Assembly: GCA_015178975.1 (NCBI GenBank)
Contig: WHVD01000012.1
Span: 1,054,001-1,118,000, forward strand
DNA: 64,000 nucleotides
Reading direction: 5' to 3'
DNA from: Hysterangium stoloniferum
Lineage: Eukaryota; Basidiomycota; Agaricomycetes; Hysterangiales; Hysterangiaceae
A program made the translations under genes and the position numbers. Below the pieces are notes generated by a model that was given only the letters and a program-made list of their open reading frames with translations, was not told the origin of the DNA and made no database searches. Every line of letters starts with the position of its first letter. Within the stretch, counting starts at the first letter, position 1. Positions 12,221 to 23,180 of the stretch are shown in pieces.

Positions 12221-12845
12221 TGGGTCTAGAGTCGAGGACCAGATCTTCAGACGATTTGATAAGTAATGGATCAAGCCAATCGGAGCATTGTCAACTTTTT
12301 CAGAATCGCCACGCAGGTCGTTATATAGGACAGCGTCAAACCCAGTGGTCGATCACGTGAAGACCAATGTGGTCACGTATAGTGACGCATTCCACTTATC
12401 ATATCATTATCTATTCTCTGTCCTCCCCTGTATAGAACGGAAGCCGCATTATATCAGCTATGTACAGTTGTCACATGCAAGCAAAGGGTGCGGGTGTGTT
12501 TTGATCTGACTCGTCTAGCTGCCGGGAAGTGCAAGACCATCCAGCAGGCTGCGGCAAAATAGCCTATACATTCGTTAGGTCCAGGGGGAATATGTGCGAC
12601 AAGCTAATTAGGTTGCAAATAGAAGATACATAGGTTTCACTTGTCATGGTCAATGTCTCATGTAGCCTATAGTGACACACGTCAAGTCACGTGGAGCCGT
12701 GACTGCTATCAGATCAGATCGGTGACCACATCGCCTCCACGGCCTAGGATTCCACTGCTCAAGGTGGTCTCTGTCTGGCTTTGCTTTTGCTTTATACCCA
12801 TTACATTGTCCCCCATATATACCGAATAGCGGTTTCTTTGGTGGT
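12221..12845. promoter_or_regulatory. Divergent promoter region between APH and kinase genes
   Basis: About 625 bp separate the two start codons. A minus-strand TATATAA occurs near 12318-12324, and CCATATATACC near 12811-12821 precedes the kinase ATG at 12846 by about 30 bp. Repeated GTCACGTG/TCACGTGA-like sites (near 12354 and 12687) could bind bHLH factors, which is inference. Confidence 0.45.
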
Positions 12846-15038
12846 ATGGCAGAGACATCCTTCGACGTGATTCCGTTTGACGTACGTCGAGCGATGGTAA
12901 CACATCTGCAATGAAATCCTGACTTGTTTGGTATTTGTAGGATATAAAGGGATCTTGGAAGAAGCTTGGGTCAGGTTCATTTGGAAACGTATACAAAGGT
13001 GCGACTCTCAGAATTTTGCGACCCTCCGATACGCAAACTAAACCAGAAGCTATAGGGACGTACCTTGGAATCGATGTAGCCATCAAGGAAGTGCTGCCTT
13101 CCACAGAGTACGATGTAGCCAAGTACTTTGAACGGGAATGGCGTCTCATGAAGGAAGCACGGCATCCCAATGTCGTTCTTTACCTCGGTCTCTCACGTGC
13201 CCCTGATGGCCGCGTCTTCATCGTGTCAGAGTTCATCGAGAATGGCAACATCAGGCTATATATTCATGACAAGACCAAGCCCTTTGGCTGGAGACTACGA
13301 CTTTCATTTGCCACCGACGTTTGTCGTGCTCTGGCTTACCTTCACGCCCGGAAGGTAAAAATCAAAAATTGTCACTAATACTCTTCAACCCTCTTCTCAT
13401 TTCCTCACGACAGTGTATACACCGCGATCTCAAAGGAGAAAACCTCCTCCTAACAGCCAACCTCCGCGTCAAGATAACCGACTTCGGTTTTGCCCGCATC
13501 GCAGCACGCAACGAAGCCGAAGCCAGACGGCTCACATTCTGCGGAACGGACGCCTACATGTCGCCCGAAATCCTCATCGGAAACGCGTTCGATCTGCCCA
13601 CTGACATATTCAGTCTGGGAATCATATTCGCCGAGATTTCTGCGCGACATCTGGCGGATGATCACCATTTCGCCCGCAGTGCGCCTAGTTTCGGTATTGA
13701 TCCTGCCGAGGTCCGCAGGCGGGCTAGTCCCGGATGTCCCGAGGCTTTTATCGATCTTATCCTCGATTGCTTGAAGGAAGATCCTCAGGCGCGTCCGCCG
13801 GTGACTGAAGTCCTGGCGCGCCTACGTATTATTGAGCTAGAAGTGGTCTCTTGGCCTTCAGAGGAAGCTAATAGCCATGTTGGTAGTGTGAAGTTCCTAA
13901 GCCGAGGACGGCGACCGGGAGCGGCACCTCGGATTCCCAGTTTCGGCTTGGGTGGGGCAAAGAGCGTGCGAAAGGAGAAGTCAGAGACGCTGCATGAACA
14001 AAGCGATGGAGAGAGTAGCGATGATGATCATGAGATTATGGAGGCTGTTATGGCATTGGGAAGTGTGGAATTGGGAGAACACGCTTGGAACGACGGTTTG
14101 TTTGATGGTCTGGCGTCCCTCTGGCTGGGCTAATTATCCCTCCTTACACAGAATTCCAACGTCTGATCCCCTCAGAGACCCAATCTATTCCAACCATTGG
14201 CACCATCTCAACCGTCTCAGACTACAGCACAACTGTTATCAAAGCTGCTCCTAATACTTCCTCACGCTCCTCCATCTTAACTGTTCGACCGGGACCGCCA
14301 GCGAACATTTCCCCCACAGCTAGCACCCTAGGAGCTACTGGACATGCAAGCTTAATCACTATTGATAGTTTTCATACCGCCAACGGCAGCCTTATCAGTA
14401 TCGCTGGCGCTACGGAAGGTGGAAGTACCATTCGAGCACCTAGCATCGCTACGAGCACTGTCGGCTCTGTCCCAGGTGACGCCGCCGCTACCGTCACCAC
14501 TACTCAACTGTCACCCCCTGTCGTCACCACTACTCAACCGTCACCCGCCGCCGTCACCACTCATCAACTCTCACCTGCTACCGTCCCAAATGCTCAAGCT
14601 CAGACCCATGCACGCACAACGACACCCCCCCTCCTGCATCGCTTCACACTAATCAAACCAGGCGCAAAACGCGCGGGTCTATCCTCCCCCTCGCGTAATG
14701 CGTCTCCGGGGCCGAATTCGCGGGTTATGCCGGGTATCATGACGCCCCCCATGCCCTCTTCGCAGTCCACTGGCAGCTCGTCATGGAGTCCGTTCCATTT
14801 CTTCTTTACGAGCGGGCTGTTGAGTGCTCGGTGTGATATTTGTGGGCAGAGGCTGGGCTGGAAGTCGGTGTTGGAGTGTGATGACTGTGGGATAAGGTGT
14901 GTTTTTTTGGCCTTTTCACTTGGTTGTGATGCTGATATATATATGCCTTTTTTTTTACCTCTGGTGTTTAGGACACATCTTAAATGCGGCGATCATGCAC
15001 CTCGAGACTGTGGCATACGTCCAGTGGTTATCCGATAA
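12846..15038 (+). CDS. Serine/threonine protein kinase (TKL-like) with C-terminal C1 zinc finger
   Basis: Predicted 631 aa in six exons: 12846-12881, 12941-12998, 13047-13354, 13414-14095, 14152-14896, 14972-15038. All joins keep frame and use GT-AG. The kinase domain (about residues 13-270) has GSGSFG (22-27), catalytic VAIK (K45), HRDLKGEN (137-144) and DFG (157-159), plus GTDAYMSPE. A Ser/Thr/Pro-rich linker of about 250 residues with an imperfect TTTQLSP-type repeat follows. Residues about 577-622 form a C1 (phorbol-ester/diacylglycerol-type) finger: CDIC, CDDC, then H-x2-C-x7-C. This suggests a signalling kinase recruited to membranes by a lipid or by another partner. The main risk is the 14096-14151 intron, since without it the protein stops at 14133. 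Confidence 0.85.
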
Positions 15039-15395
15039 CTTACATTCCTTGCATACATTCTCTAGTCTACTGGACTTATTTACTCCCGTGATACGGTACG
15101 ATACGATACGACTACTCACGACTACACATTTCCTACATTTGGACTTGCACTTCTTTTCGCGCAATGACTTATAGCCTTCAGTCTCGACCTTCATGTTATG
15201 TTGTATTTATTGCAGTATATATGCTGCCAGTGTTCGGTGTATTCCGAAACTGATAATCCCGAACTATCAACAGTCTAGAAGTGTGATGACTTTACAACCA
15301 GAGTTGTGGCACCGTTCATCTCCCTCCTGGGTGAGATCTTCCCTTCCGCCTTGTCTAACGCACAATCTCAAACACTGTTCACATTAGGCACCAAA

Positions 15396-15733
15396 TGTCT
15401 GACAGTTACACCATTCCCAGTCACCTCCATGGTAATAACACTAGAGACAAATATGTAACTCAGTATTTGCGAGCAAATGACTGAGGTGCGCAACTAACTA
15501 AAGGTTAAGTATGTAGAAAACAATAAAAATCAGGGAATAATATGTGGCTTTGTGGAAAGTACCAAAAATGTTTCAGAGTACAAAGAACAAAGAGAACAAA
15601 GGAATTTTTGTTTTTGTAGCCCTCCACGGGCAGGGAAGTCCGAGCGTGACTATAGTGCTTGCTATTTATAACACCCAGTCAATCTGTTTGTTGGCTTTGG
15701 GCAACTCACTGAGCCCTAACCCAATCCCAAACA
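15396..15733 (-). repeat. LTR of another family (L), inserted in FunK1 relic
   Basis: On the minus strand it runs TGTTTGGGATTGG to CTGTCAGACA (338 bp). Right after its end (below 15396) the minus strand reads TTTGGTGCC, like the primer-binding region that follows a 5' LTR of Ty3-type elements. It truncates the FunK1 relic to its right. No 5-bp duplication is seen, as expected if only the 5' end of an element remains. Confidence 0.5.
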
Positions 15734-16512
15734 GCCACTCCGATCCCAGCGCATGAATCTAACATAATTGGGAAAAACGAGGACAAAGAAGACATGTGTC
15801 CGGAACTGTGCAGCTTGGCGTGCCGTCGCATATAATGTAATCTGACCCAGTGTATCACGTGCAGTGTTGGGAAGGGACCATTGTCATCGAACGGGTCGTC
15901 CACAACGGCTTTTTTAAACTCAACCGTCATTTCTGTCTGTGTCATATCCGATAGGCCAGATCGTTTGCAATTGCCAGAATAGATTTGTATGTCTGAATTG
16001 ACTCGTTTCCCTCCGAAGTCCACCGCAGGTGTGTCGTGAGCGTCCACGAGATCAAGGTTGGGACAAAATGGTGTCATAAAATTAATCTATATCCTAAATA
16101 AATTCCATGTATCTAAAGGCAACACAAAATTACGTACCCAGGGCTTGTACATGGCAAACTCGGACTTGGATTCATTGAAAGATTTATGTTTTTCCAGTGT
16201 TGAGGCGGTAATTTTGGGACAGGGATTGGGAGCTTTAGGGAGGTATTGACTCAAGAAATCCTCTACTTTGACGGGGCCAACAATTCTCCCAGATATTTCG
16301 TTAGACATCGCGGTGATCCTTTTATCTCTCGCTTCATGCATCGAAGAAAACATCTGTGATGTTGATTCCTTCTTTAGAATAGGAGTCGCACTTAACTTGG
16401 TGGAATCCGCGGTAGGACCCGGCGGTGGTGTTTTCTGGCGCAAATCATGAGGTGATGTCGTGGGTAATGTGTTCTTCGGCCAGGTTGGCGGCTGCCACGT
16501 GTATTTAGTCAC
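15734..16512 (-). pseudogene. FunK1-type kinase, N-terminal relic (copy 1)
   Basis: Exon 16512-16138 and exon 16086 downward join through GTACGT...TAG to give YKPWINFMTPFCPNLDLVDA and then DFGGKRVNSDI and MTVEFKK. These are the N-terminal features of fungal FunK1 kinases. A deletion of about 10-13 bp near 15865 relative to copy 2 (21650) shifts the frame. The gene is cut at 15733 by an LTR, before any catalytic motif. No ATG is seen at the left end of the open frame. Dead fragment. Confidence 0.75.
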
Positions 16513-17498
16513 AGAATAACAGGTCTAGCGACCGGGACTATGGATCCCGTTGCACAACTGTCTGAATCTCCCACAATTCACTCATAACAGAAGTTCACCC
16601 TATTTCCATAACAATAGTAACCGTGTGTCCATTTTCCGCTGAAGTTTTAATCAGCATAGGATAGTTCATAAGAGCGATATCGTCCATCTTTTCACTTCTA
16701 CTGCAGAGTCTCGTGAAAGGAAATACGGTGGATAATGATAATGTATACGATCGAGAACCAGGTAAATCAGTTGATCTACCTGATTTAATAAAAATGCTTG
16801 ATTTGGTAACACACATTTACTGCAGTGTTACGATTTATTGGTATATGTTGCAAGCCGTTGAAGACGCTCACAGCCTTGCTGTGCTCTTTGTTCGGGTTAC
16901 TATATTACCAGGTAGGTATTCGATTTCCTCGATGGGCAATCGGCTAGGTAGTATAGTACTTTACACTAGCTCAGTCATCAGTTGTATTCTACAAGTTTTA
17001 TCTCCCCCTTCACCCGCACGAAAATCCACCGTGTATATTCAACACAAAGAATGGCCGGCGTGTTGTGAATCTTGCAAAGTTCCCCTCGTTGTGCTGTTGA
17101 AATACGCGTGTCTCTATCACGTACTCGAGTAGCAGAAGGCCCTCGCAATTGCGCAAGGTGTTGTATTCGCATGTAGCTACATATATAAATTCTAAGAACT
17201 ATAAATGGGGAAGACACTGGCAGTGTGAAAAAAAGGGGATAATGGGACAATAGGGAAAGGGAAGAAAGGACAATGACCTCCCATGAGGCTTGAATTAACC
17301 CGCAGGGTGCTTAGCTAAAACAACTGCAAGACCAGCCTCTGCAAATTTAGGTCGACGAAAAACCCGAGGACGAGACATCTGTAAAATCACTTCGTATGTA
17401 ATGTACGATCCTTGGGCCTTAAGGGACATTAATCACAAGCGGACAAAGCAGATCAAGGAGGACTCGCCAGGGCTGTTGGTTCTGAGGCAGATCCGCAC
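16513..17498. other. Intergenic, no gene supported
   Basis: Only short frames are present. A minus-strand stretch near 17290-17400 could be an isolated exon end, but no partner exons were found. Confidence 0.35.
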
Positions 17499-17719
17499 GC
17501 ATCAGGGATTTGGGAATGTCTACACCCATTATGCAGACTCCCTAGTCTTCCTGGTCTCCCTAGCTCCTTATATCTATAGTAAGCTTTTATACCGACTAGT
17601 AAATAGGGATCTCACGAAAGTAGTGTGTCTAGCCGAGTCTAGCCGAGCTAGCTAGCTCTCCTAGATGGCTCTAGACAATCTAGACGGCATACTTACTGAT
17701 CTTCCCACTTTCCTGATGC
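17499..17719. mobile_element. MITE-like element, family I
   Basis: Ends are GCATCAGGGATTTGGG and, inverted, GCATCAGGAAAGTGGG. The inside holds GGATCTCACGAAAGTA and CTCTCCTAGATGGCTCTAG. Related copies lie at 45450-45644 and, inverted, at 54239-54527. About 221 bp with no coding capacity. The target-site duplication is unclear. Confidence 0.7.
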
Positions 17720-18488
17720 GGGTTGGTCGATAGTTCCATCACTGACAACAACGTCATCAACACAGTTAAGGTCCTCTGCCTGAAGCAGACTGGATGACAT
17801 CAATTGTCCAGCGCACCTATGAATGAAACCTCAATGATAGCATTGGATGGGAGGGTAAAGGTGTTTTTTTTTGGGGTCCAAATGAAGTGAAGTATCTACT
17901 CGTTTTGAAAAAACAAACATGCCGCGGCACTTGCACGACGCTTTCTTATAGCCCATGCAGAATCCGAGGTTCCCTTTTAACCTCGTATCGCAAACTGCAG
18001 AAAGGTTCTTCAGACGACATAGATTTAATGTTTGAATAGGCATCATATGGCAGATAGATCCTTGTCCTATCCCAGCGAATGCACTACCTTGCGCGATAGT
18101 ACCCTGGCCCTCAACCTACCCTCAAGACCTTAGGACTACCGTTCCATTGATCAAGCTCAACGCTTTCACTCTCTAAATTCCGGTGTGTTAGGTATCATGC
18201 AATTTTTCTCATATTGAAAGTATCTCGCGACATGACCTCAATAGGAAGAAGAAATTGTTGCGGGAACTAGCCTTGCCGGATGGAACTTCTGGAACGAGGC
18301 GGGACTCGGACGTTGGAGGTTACTGAACAACGACAGCGGATTTATATGGTATTAAATTTTGATACAATAGAAAAATGATGATGCAGTTCGGATACTTGGT
18401 ATGTTATATTTGGGCCCCCATCCATCTTCCTAAACAAGATACCGAAATAAATCGACGGATCCTAATAGTAAAGAAGAAGAAAACATTT

Positions 18489-20294
18489 TCAAAATGGGTT
18501 CTTAATGTAGAAACCTGCAGATTCCTCTATGTCCGGGACAGGAACACGGGGTCTATACCACCGAACGTCAACGTACCCTATGTTGTTAGCATTGTTGAGT
18601 ATCCGGTCCCATTCTTCCCGGGTGAAAGAGTCAATGTGCCTGAGGCGTTTGTGTTCCTTCATTCTTTTGAAAAGATATTGGTTCTCAGATACATCAATTC
18701 CATGGATAATGAAACCCCCTTCCAACCGAACGAGAAGCTTCAGCTTGAGGAGAGAGTTGACTACTGTATCTGCAATGTGACGCTATAACATCGACGTTAA
18801 TCTTATTATGCGTGAGCTTGATGTCTTTAAATAGACGTACGTTGTCATGAGAGTCACTGCTCTGCATGTGCCAATGGCGGTAAGAAATATGAAGTTGTTC
18901 AAGGCTTGGGACAACCTCAACAAAACGTTGAAATATTTCCAAATCCATCCCAATGGCATTGAAGACACGTAAGGAAGTCATTGCTTGGAGGTTGGGTAAG
19001 CATTTCGCTGTGACTGAACATTCCAAGTACTGTAGTTGTTGAGCATTATCCAAAGGAAACCAGTCGCAGAGAGGCTTGGTATAGTCATTGAAGTTGCCAA
19101 GTACCAGGGAACGAAGTCGAGACACGGGCTGTGGCTTAAAACATGACCCACCATGATCAGTGAGAATTCGGAGACGTTCGAGATTTGGATGCTTGTGGAG
19201 GAAGGTTGTGAATTCATTCTCGTCCTCCACATTGGTGAAACGGCTGCTCTCTGTAAGAGGGAATAGACAAATATGCCCTTCAAGTGATAATTCAATGAGG
19301 AAAGGCCAATATGCATGTTGGAAGATGACCACGCTATCAAAGTAGTCGTCGGTATCCATCCTAAAAGCAAGCCGTAGATGTTTCAATTTTGTCAAATGCA
19401 CAATCCAATCTCGAAAGAGATTATGCCATTTATTATCTTCCCAAGGGACATGATCGATGGTTAGGCCAAGCGTCGTAAGATTGGGAAGATTCCCTAACTG
19501 ATTGTTTAAAAGGGTCATTACAACGGACAAGTTTGAACGGGTTATATCGGGCTTACTGGCAAAATAGGCTTGAGTTTCACAGGCATCCACAGAGTCACCC
19601 CATCAATTATTAAAGGTGGATCATTCGAGTCCTGTCTCAAGCCAAAACAGAATTCATCGATATCGTTTAGTTGCTCAAGGTTAATGGACAGCGATTTGAA
19701 ATATGCAAGGTGTAGGGCCTCACTCCATCGAAAACGGCGCAGATGTGTCATACACTTTACGGCAGTAGCGAGTAACGACACACCCATATCGAAGAACTTT
19801 TGTTTACGGAGTGGTAGACGGTCTGAGAAAAATGGTATAATAGGTTCGCACTTCTCAAAATCCTCATCAAATAATTCGAGTGTCCGAATTCTCACAGCCA
19901 GTTTGGGGTTAGAAGTAATCCTATTCCATACATCCAATCGGCAGGGGTCGCACCGAATGTGGTGATCAAGAAACTCCGGGATGATTATGCGGTGGAAGAT
20001 CTTTGATGTCAGCGCCAAACTTAGGAGGTCATGACGCTGCTCGACATGAGAGACAATGATAACGACGACTTCTTCGGGATGAGTGAAAAGTGGACCTTTA
20101 TACTGGGGTGCTTGTGTTAATGGGCATGTTTCCGGTGCGAGGAGTATGTCTGAAGTATTTCCGTTCTGTAACGCTATCAGTGAGCCGGCACTGGAGGCTG
20201 TCGGGGGTGGCAATTGCACCATGTCAGAATGGGGGCGGATGCAAAGGCGGACACAGACACTATGGACCCACAACACGTCGTCTTTTGCTTCCAT
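18489..20294 (-). CDS. F-box / leucine-rich-repeat-like protein (left palindrome copy)
   Basis: Predicted 562 aa in three exons: 20294-19557, 19497-18841, 18782-18489, with 59- and 58-nt introns (GTAAGC and GTACGT donors). An F-box-like segment near residues 70-115 reads HPEEVVVIIVSHVEQRHDLLSLALTS (shown in part) and ends IIPEFLDHHIRCDP, typical of basidiomycete F-box proteins. Repeated LxxLxxLxL-type stretches follow. Known role of the family: substrate adaptors of SCF ubiquitin ligases; the target is unknown. Intact. It is a near-copy of the gene at 23818-25627, with the differences concentrated after residue about 125. Confidence 0.85.
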
Positions 20295-20299
20295 TTCGG

Positions 20300-20930
20300 C
20301 AATTTTTGCTTCCTTCCTCGGTCTGGATCTTTAAGTCAGCAGAGGGATCGAAGGAGTCATTCGATGGAATCTTGTGGATGAGATAGTTTTAGTTATGTTT
20401 TTGTATAAAAGGAGGAGATCCTTGTATAAATCAATCAACAGAAGCAATATTGTCTTCATAATAAAGGACAGATAATAACCTTAGGGTGAAACAGAGTAAA
20501 TCTAAAAGTATCATTGGTGAAATCTCTATGTATATTCCCCAAACGGTGCCTTGTTCTTGGATGCCATTCAAAGGGGTTTTCCTGCCATTCAAAGTGCCCT
20601 TGCCGCCGTTCTAAAATGTCTTCGTTGCTGTTCTAAAATGTCTTTGTCGCCATTCAAAAACCTCTTCATTGCCTTTCAATAACTTTCATTGCTGTTCAAA
20701 GGCTTCTTCTTCGCCATTCCAAAAGGTCTTTGTCGCTGTATCCTATATCTAATATATATAATATATCGATAACGGATCGGCGCCACACTCAGTCTTCGGC
20801 GCCATCGGATGGGTAGGTGGAGTTGATAGATTACGCTCAACACGGTCACCAGGCTCATTCCAACCACTGTTATGTAACGCCGTCGTTAATTCCCATTCCA
20901 TCCAGTCTGAGCGCTCAAGGGCAGCTAGCC
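20300..20930. other. Arm interior between F-box gene and FunK1 3' end
   Basis: This is the F-box promoter side, with an irregular run of related phrases around CCATTCAAA and TCTTCGTTGCTGTTC (20570-20740), about six to eight units of 25-30 bp. The same run appears inverted at 23390-23560. No coding function is evident. Confidence 0.6.
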
Positions 20931-20933
20931 TTT

Positions 20934-21219
20934 TCAAGTACTTCCCCGCAGGTAAAGCAAAAAGAATGCGTGATCATCCGCTGGCTTGCCAAGGGCCACA
21001 AGGTTGACATCCGATGACCCTTGCTTCTCGAAGAGTTGTTTATATTGAGCAATTTCTTTTGCCTTCGGCGCCTTTTCGTATCGTACTGCAAATGTTATGA
21101 CCAATGTCTCGATCATCTCCTTCAACGGGACATTGAATAAACGAAAAACTTAAGAAGGGTCAGAGAAGCACACTTCCACTTTCTTCCTATCTCCTCCTTT
21201 CGCAGGTCCGTCAGGGTCT
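20934..21219 (-). pseudogene. FunK1-type kinase 3' end (left arm copy)
   Basis: The minus strand reads KEMIETLVITFAVRYEKAP and QYKQLFEKQGSSD, then a frameshifted tail ending LYLRGST. The same tail, with the same frameshift, is in the right arm. It has no upstream kinase part on this strand and is therefore a by-product of the palindrome. Confidence 0.85.
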
Positions 21220-23180
21220 GTTGGTCCCGTCAAAGTAAAGCATTTCTTGAGTCAATACCTACCTAAAGCTCCCAATCCCTGTACCAAAATTACCGCCGAA
21301 ACATTGGAAAAACATAAATCTTTCAGTGAATCCAGATCCGAGTTTGCCATGTACAAGCCCTGGGTACGTAATTTTGTGTTGCCTTTGGATATCATGGAAT
21401 TTATTTAGATATAGATTAATTTTATGGCACCATTTTGTCCCAACCTTGATCTCGTGGACGCTCATGACACACCTGCGGTGGACTTCGGAGGGAAACAAGT
21501 CAAGCCAGACATACAAATATATTCTGCCAATTGCAAGCGATCTGGCCTATCGGATATGACACAGACAGAAATGACTGTTGAGTTTAAAAAAGCCATTGTG
21601 GACGACCCGTTCAGGGACTATCCGTTCAGGAACGATGGTCCCTTCGAGCGTACTTCCGACGCTGCGCGTGATACGCTGGGTCAAATTACATTATATGCGA
21701 CGGCACACCAAGCTGCACAAGTCCGGACACATGTCTTCTTTGTCCTTGTTTTCCCCAAATTATGTTAGATTCATGCGCTGGGATCGGAGTGGCGTTATCG
21801 TGACGGAAAAAGTCCTTTTCTCAAATTCTTCCTACGTCGAGTTCTTTTGGCGGTTTAATCACGCCAGCCCTGCTGCACGTGGCGTCGATACTACCGCCAC
21901 AGAATTTCCACACAACCACCCTGCTGCGGTAAAGGCCAAAAGGTCCCTCAATGTCGAAGACGGTGACCGACTGTTTCATGTTCAACTTGATCCAAAAGGC
22001 CCACAATTATGTATTTTATTGTCCCACCTACATGGCTGTAGGATCTCCCCTCGGCCGCTCGACTCGTGTGTTCAAGGCCTACTGTGTCGAAACTGGGAAG
22101 CTGGTACTTCTCAAGGACACATGGAGGGTTGTTTCCGCCACTCAAAGTCCCGAACATATGATATATGAGGAGCTGAAGAAACATGGGGTGAGGAATATCT
22201 GCACGTGCAAGGAGGGATGTGATGTTTTACAGCAGTTTACCAAGACGCAGGATTCATCAATGCCAAAACCTCCTAAGCCATTGAGGCGGTTGCAACACTA
22301 TCGACTCGTTTTGAACGAGATCGGAAGGTCTCTGGGCGATTTTAGGGATACAAAGGAGATGGTGACTGCAGTAAGAGATGCCATCATAGGTACATATATC
22401 GGTCTCTTGACGGAATTGGCGCTGATTCCCTTTCGACAGCTCATGGGGAGGCTTATGACAAGGCTGAAAATCTTCACCGAGATATCAGCTCAGGCAATAT
22501 CCTTATCACTGCGACAGGTGGCGGATTGTTAATTGACTGGGATCTCTGCAAAAAGCTTAAACATATACAACAAGGACAGGCGCAGACTGAAAGGACTGTG
22601 AGTACCTCCCCTAGTGGCCGAATCGTATTGGGAATTCTTCTGAATTTTTGTTTGGCGTTTTGTGATTCCCTTCTCTCTGTTTCTGCCATGGACAGGGCAC
22701 CTGGCAATTCATGGCTGCTCGTTTGCTGGTGGTTCCTCCTTCTGGGCAGCCACCGGTGATCCCCGACCGTGCCGACGACTTGGAATCCTTCTTCTACGTC
22801 CTTGTCTGGATTGCTTTGAGATATACCGAGCACGGCTTTTTCAATAGTGCGCTCACCGACATGCTCCATGCCGCTTTCGATCATCATTATCTGGACCCTG
22901 ACGGAGCTGCGAAAGGAGGAGATAGGAAGGAAGTGGAAGTGTGCTTCTCTGACCCTTTCCGAGTTTCTCGTTTATTCAATGACCCGTTGAAGGAGATGAT
23001 CGAAACATTGGCCATGACGTTTGCAGTAAGATACGAAAAGGCGCCGAAGGCAAAAGAAATTGCTCAATATAAACAACTCTTCGAGAAGCAAGGGTCATCG
23101 GATGTCAACCTTGTGGCCCTTGGCAAGCCAGCGGATGATCACGCATTCTTTTTGCTTTACCTGCGGGGAAGTACTTGAAA
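21220..23180 (+). pseudogene. FunK1-type protein kinase (copy 2), nearly complete but frameshifted
   Basis: The spacer and start of the right arm hold most of a FunK1 gene. Exon to 21363 (FAMYKPW), then about 21412 onward (INFMAPFCPNLDL, DFGGKQVKPDI, AQVRTHVFF), RWDRSGVIVTE near 21780, GSPLGRSTRVFKAY near 22050, LHRDISSGNIL near 22471 and LLIDWDL near 22525. It then continues through a 111-nt intron to GTWQFMAARLL and the conserved C terminus (DDLESFFYVLVW). FunK1 kinases keep HRD but use IDWD in place of DFG, as seen here. Single-base shifts occur near 21762, near 22010 and near 23140. The N-terminal end is cut at the arm junction. Confidence 0.85.

Larger units (their letters stand above)
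17892..21219. repeat. Left arm of large inverted repeat
   Basis: The arm is the reverse complement of 22894-26226 with near-identity along most of its 3.3 kb. From inside outward it carries a FunK1 3' end, an intergenic stretch with repeated 'atggc(g)aa..g' phrases, a complete F-box gene and a flank ending at CGAGTAGATACTTC. The spacer between arms is 21220-22893. Confidence 0.93.

Noticed and set aside
12221-12274. Longer N terminus for the APH protein
   Set aside because: The frame is open but has no ATG between 12220 and an upstream TGA near 12356.
13321-13413. In-frame extension of the kinase exon into 13321-13413
   Set aside because: That frame passes through a clear intron (GTAAAA donor, CGACAG acceptor); splicing restores the HRDLK motif.
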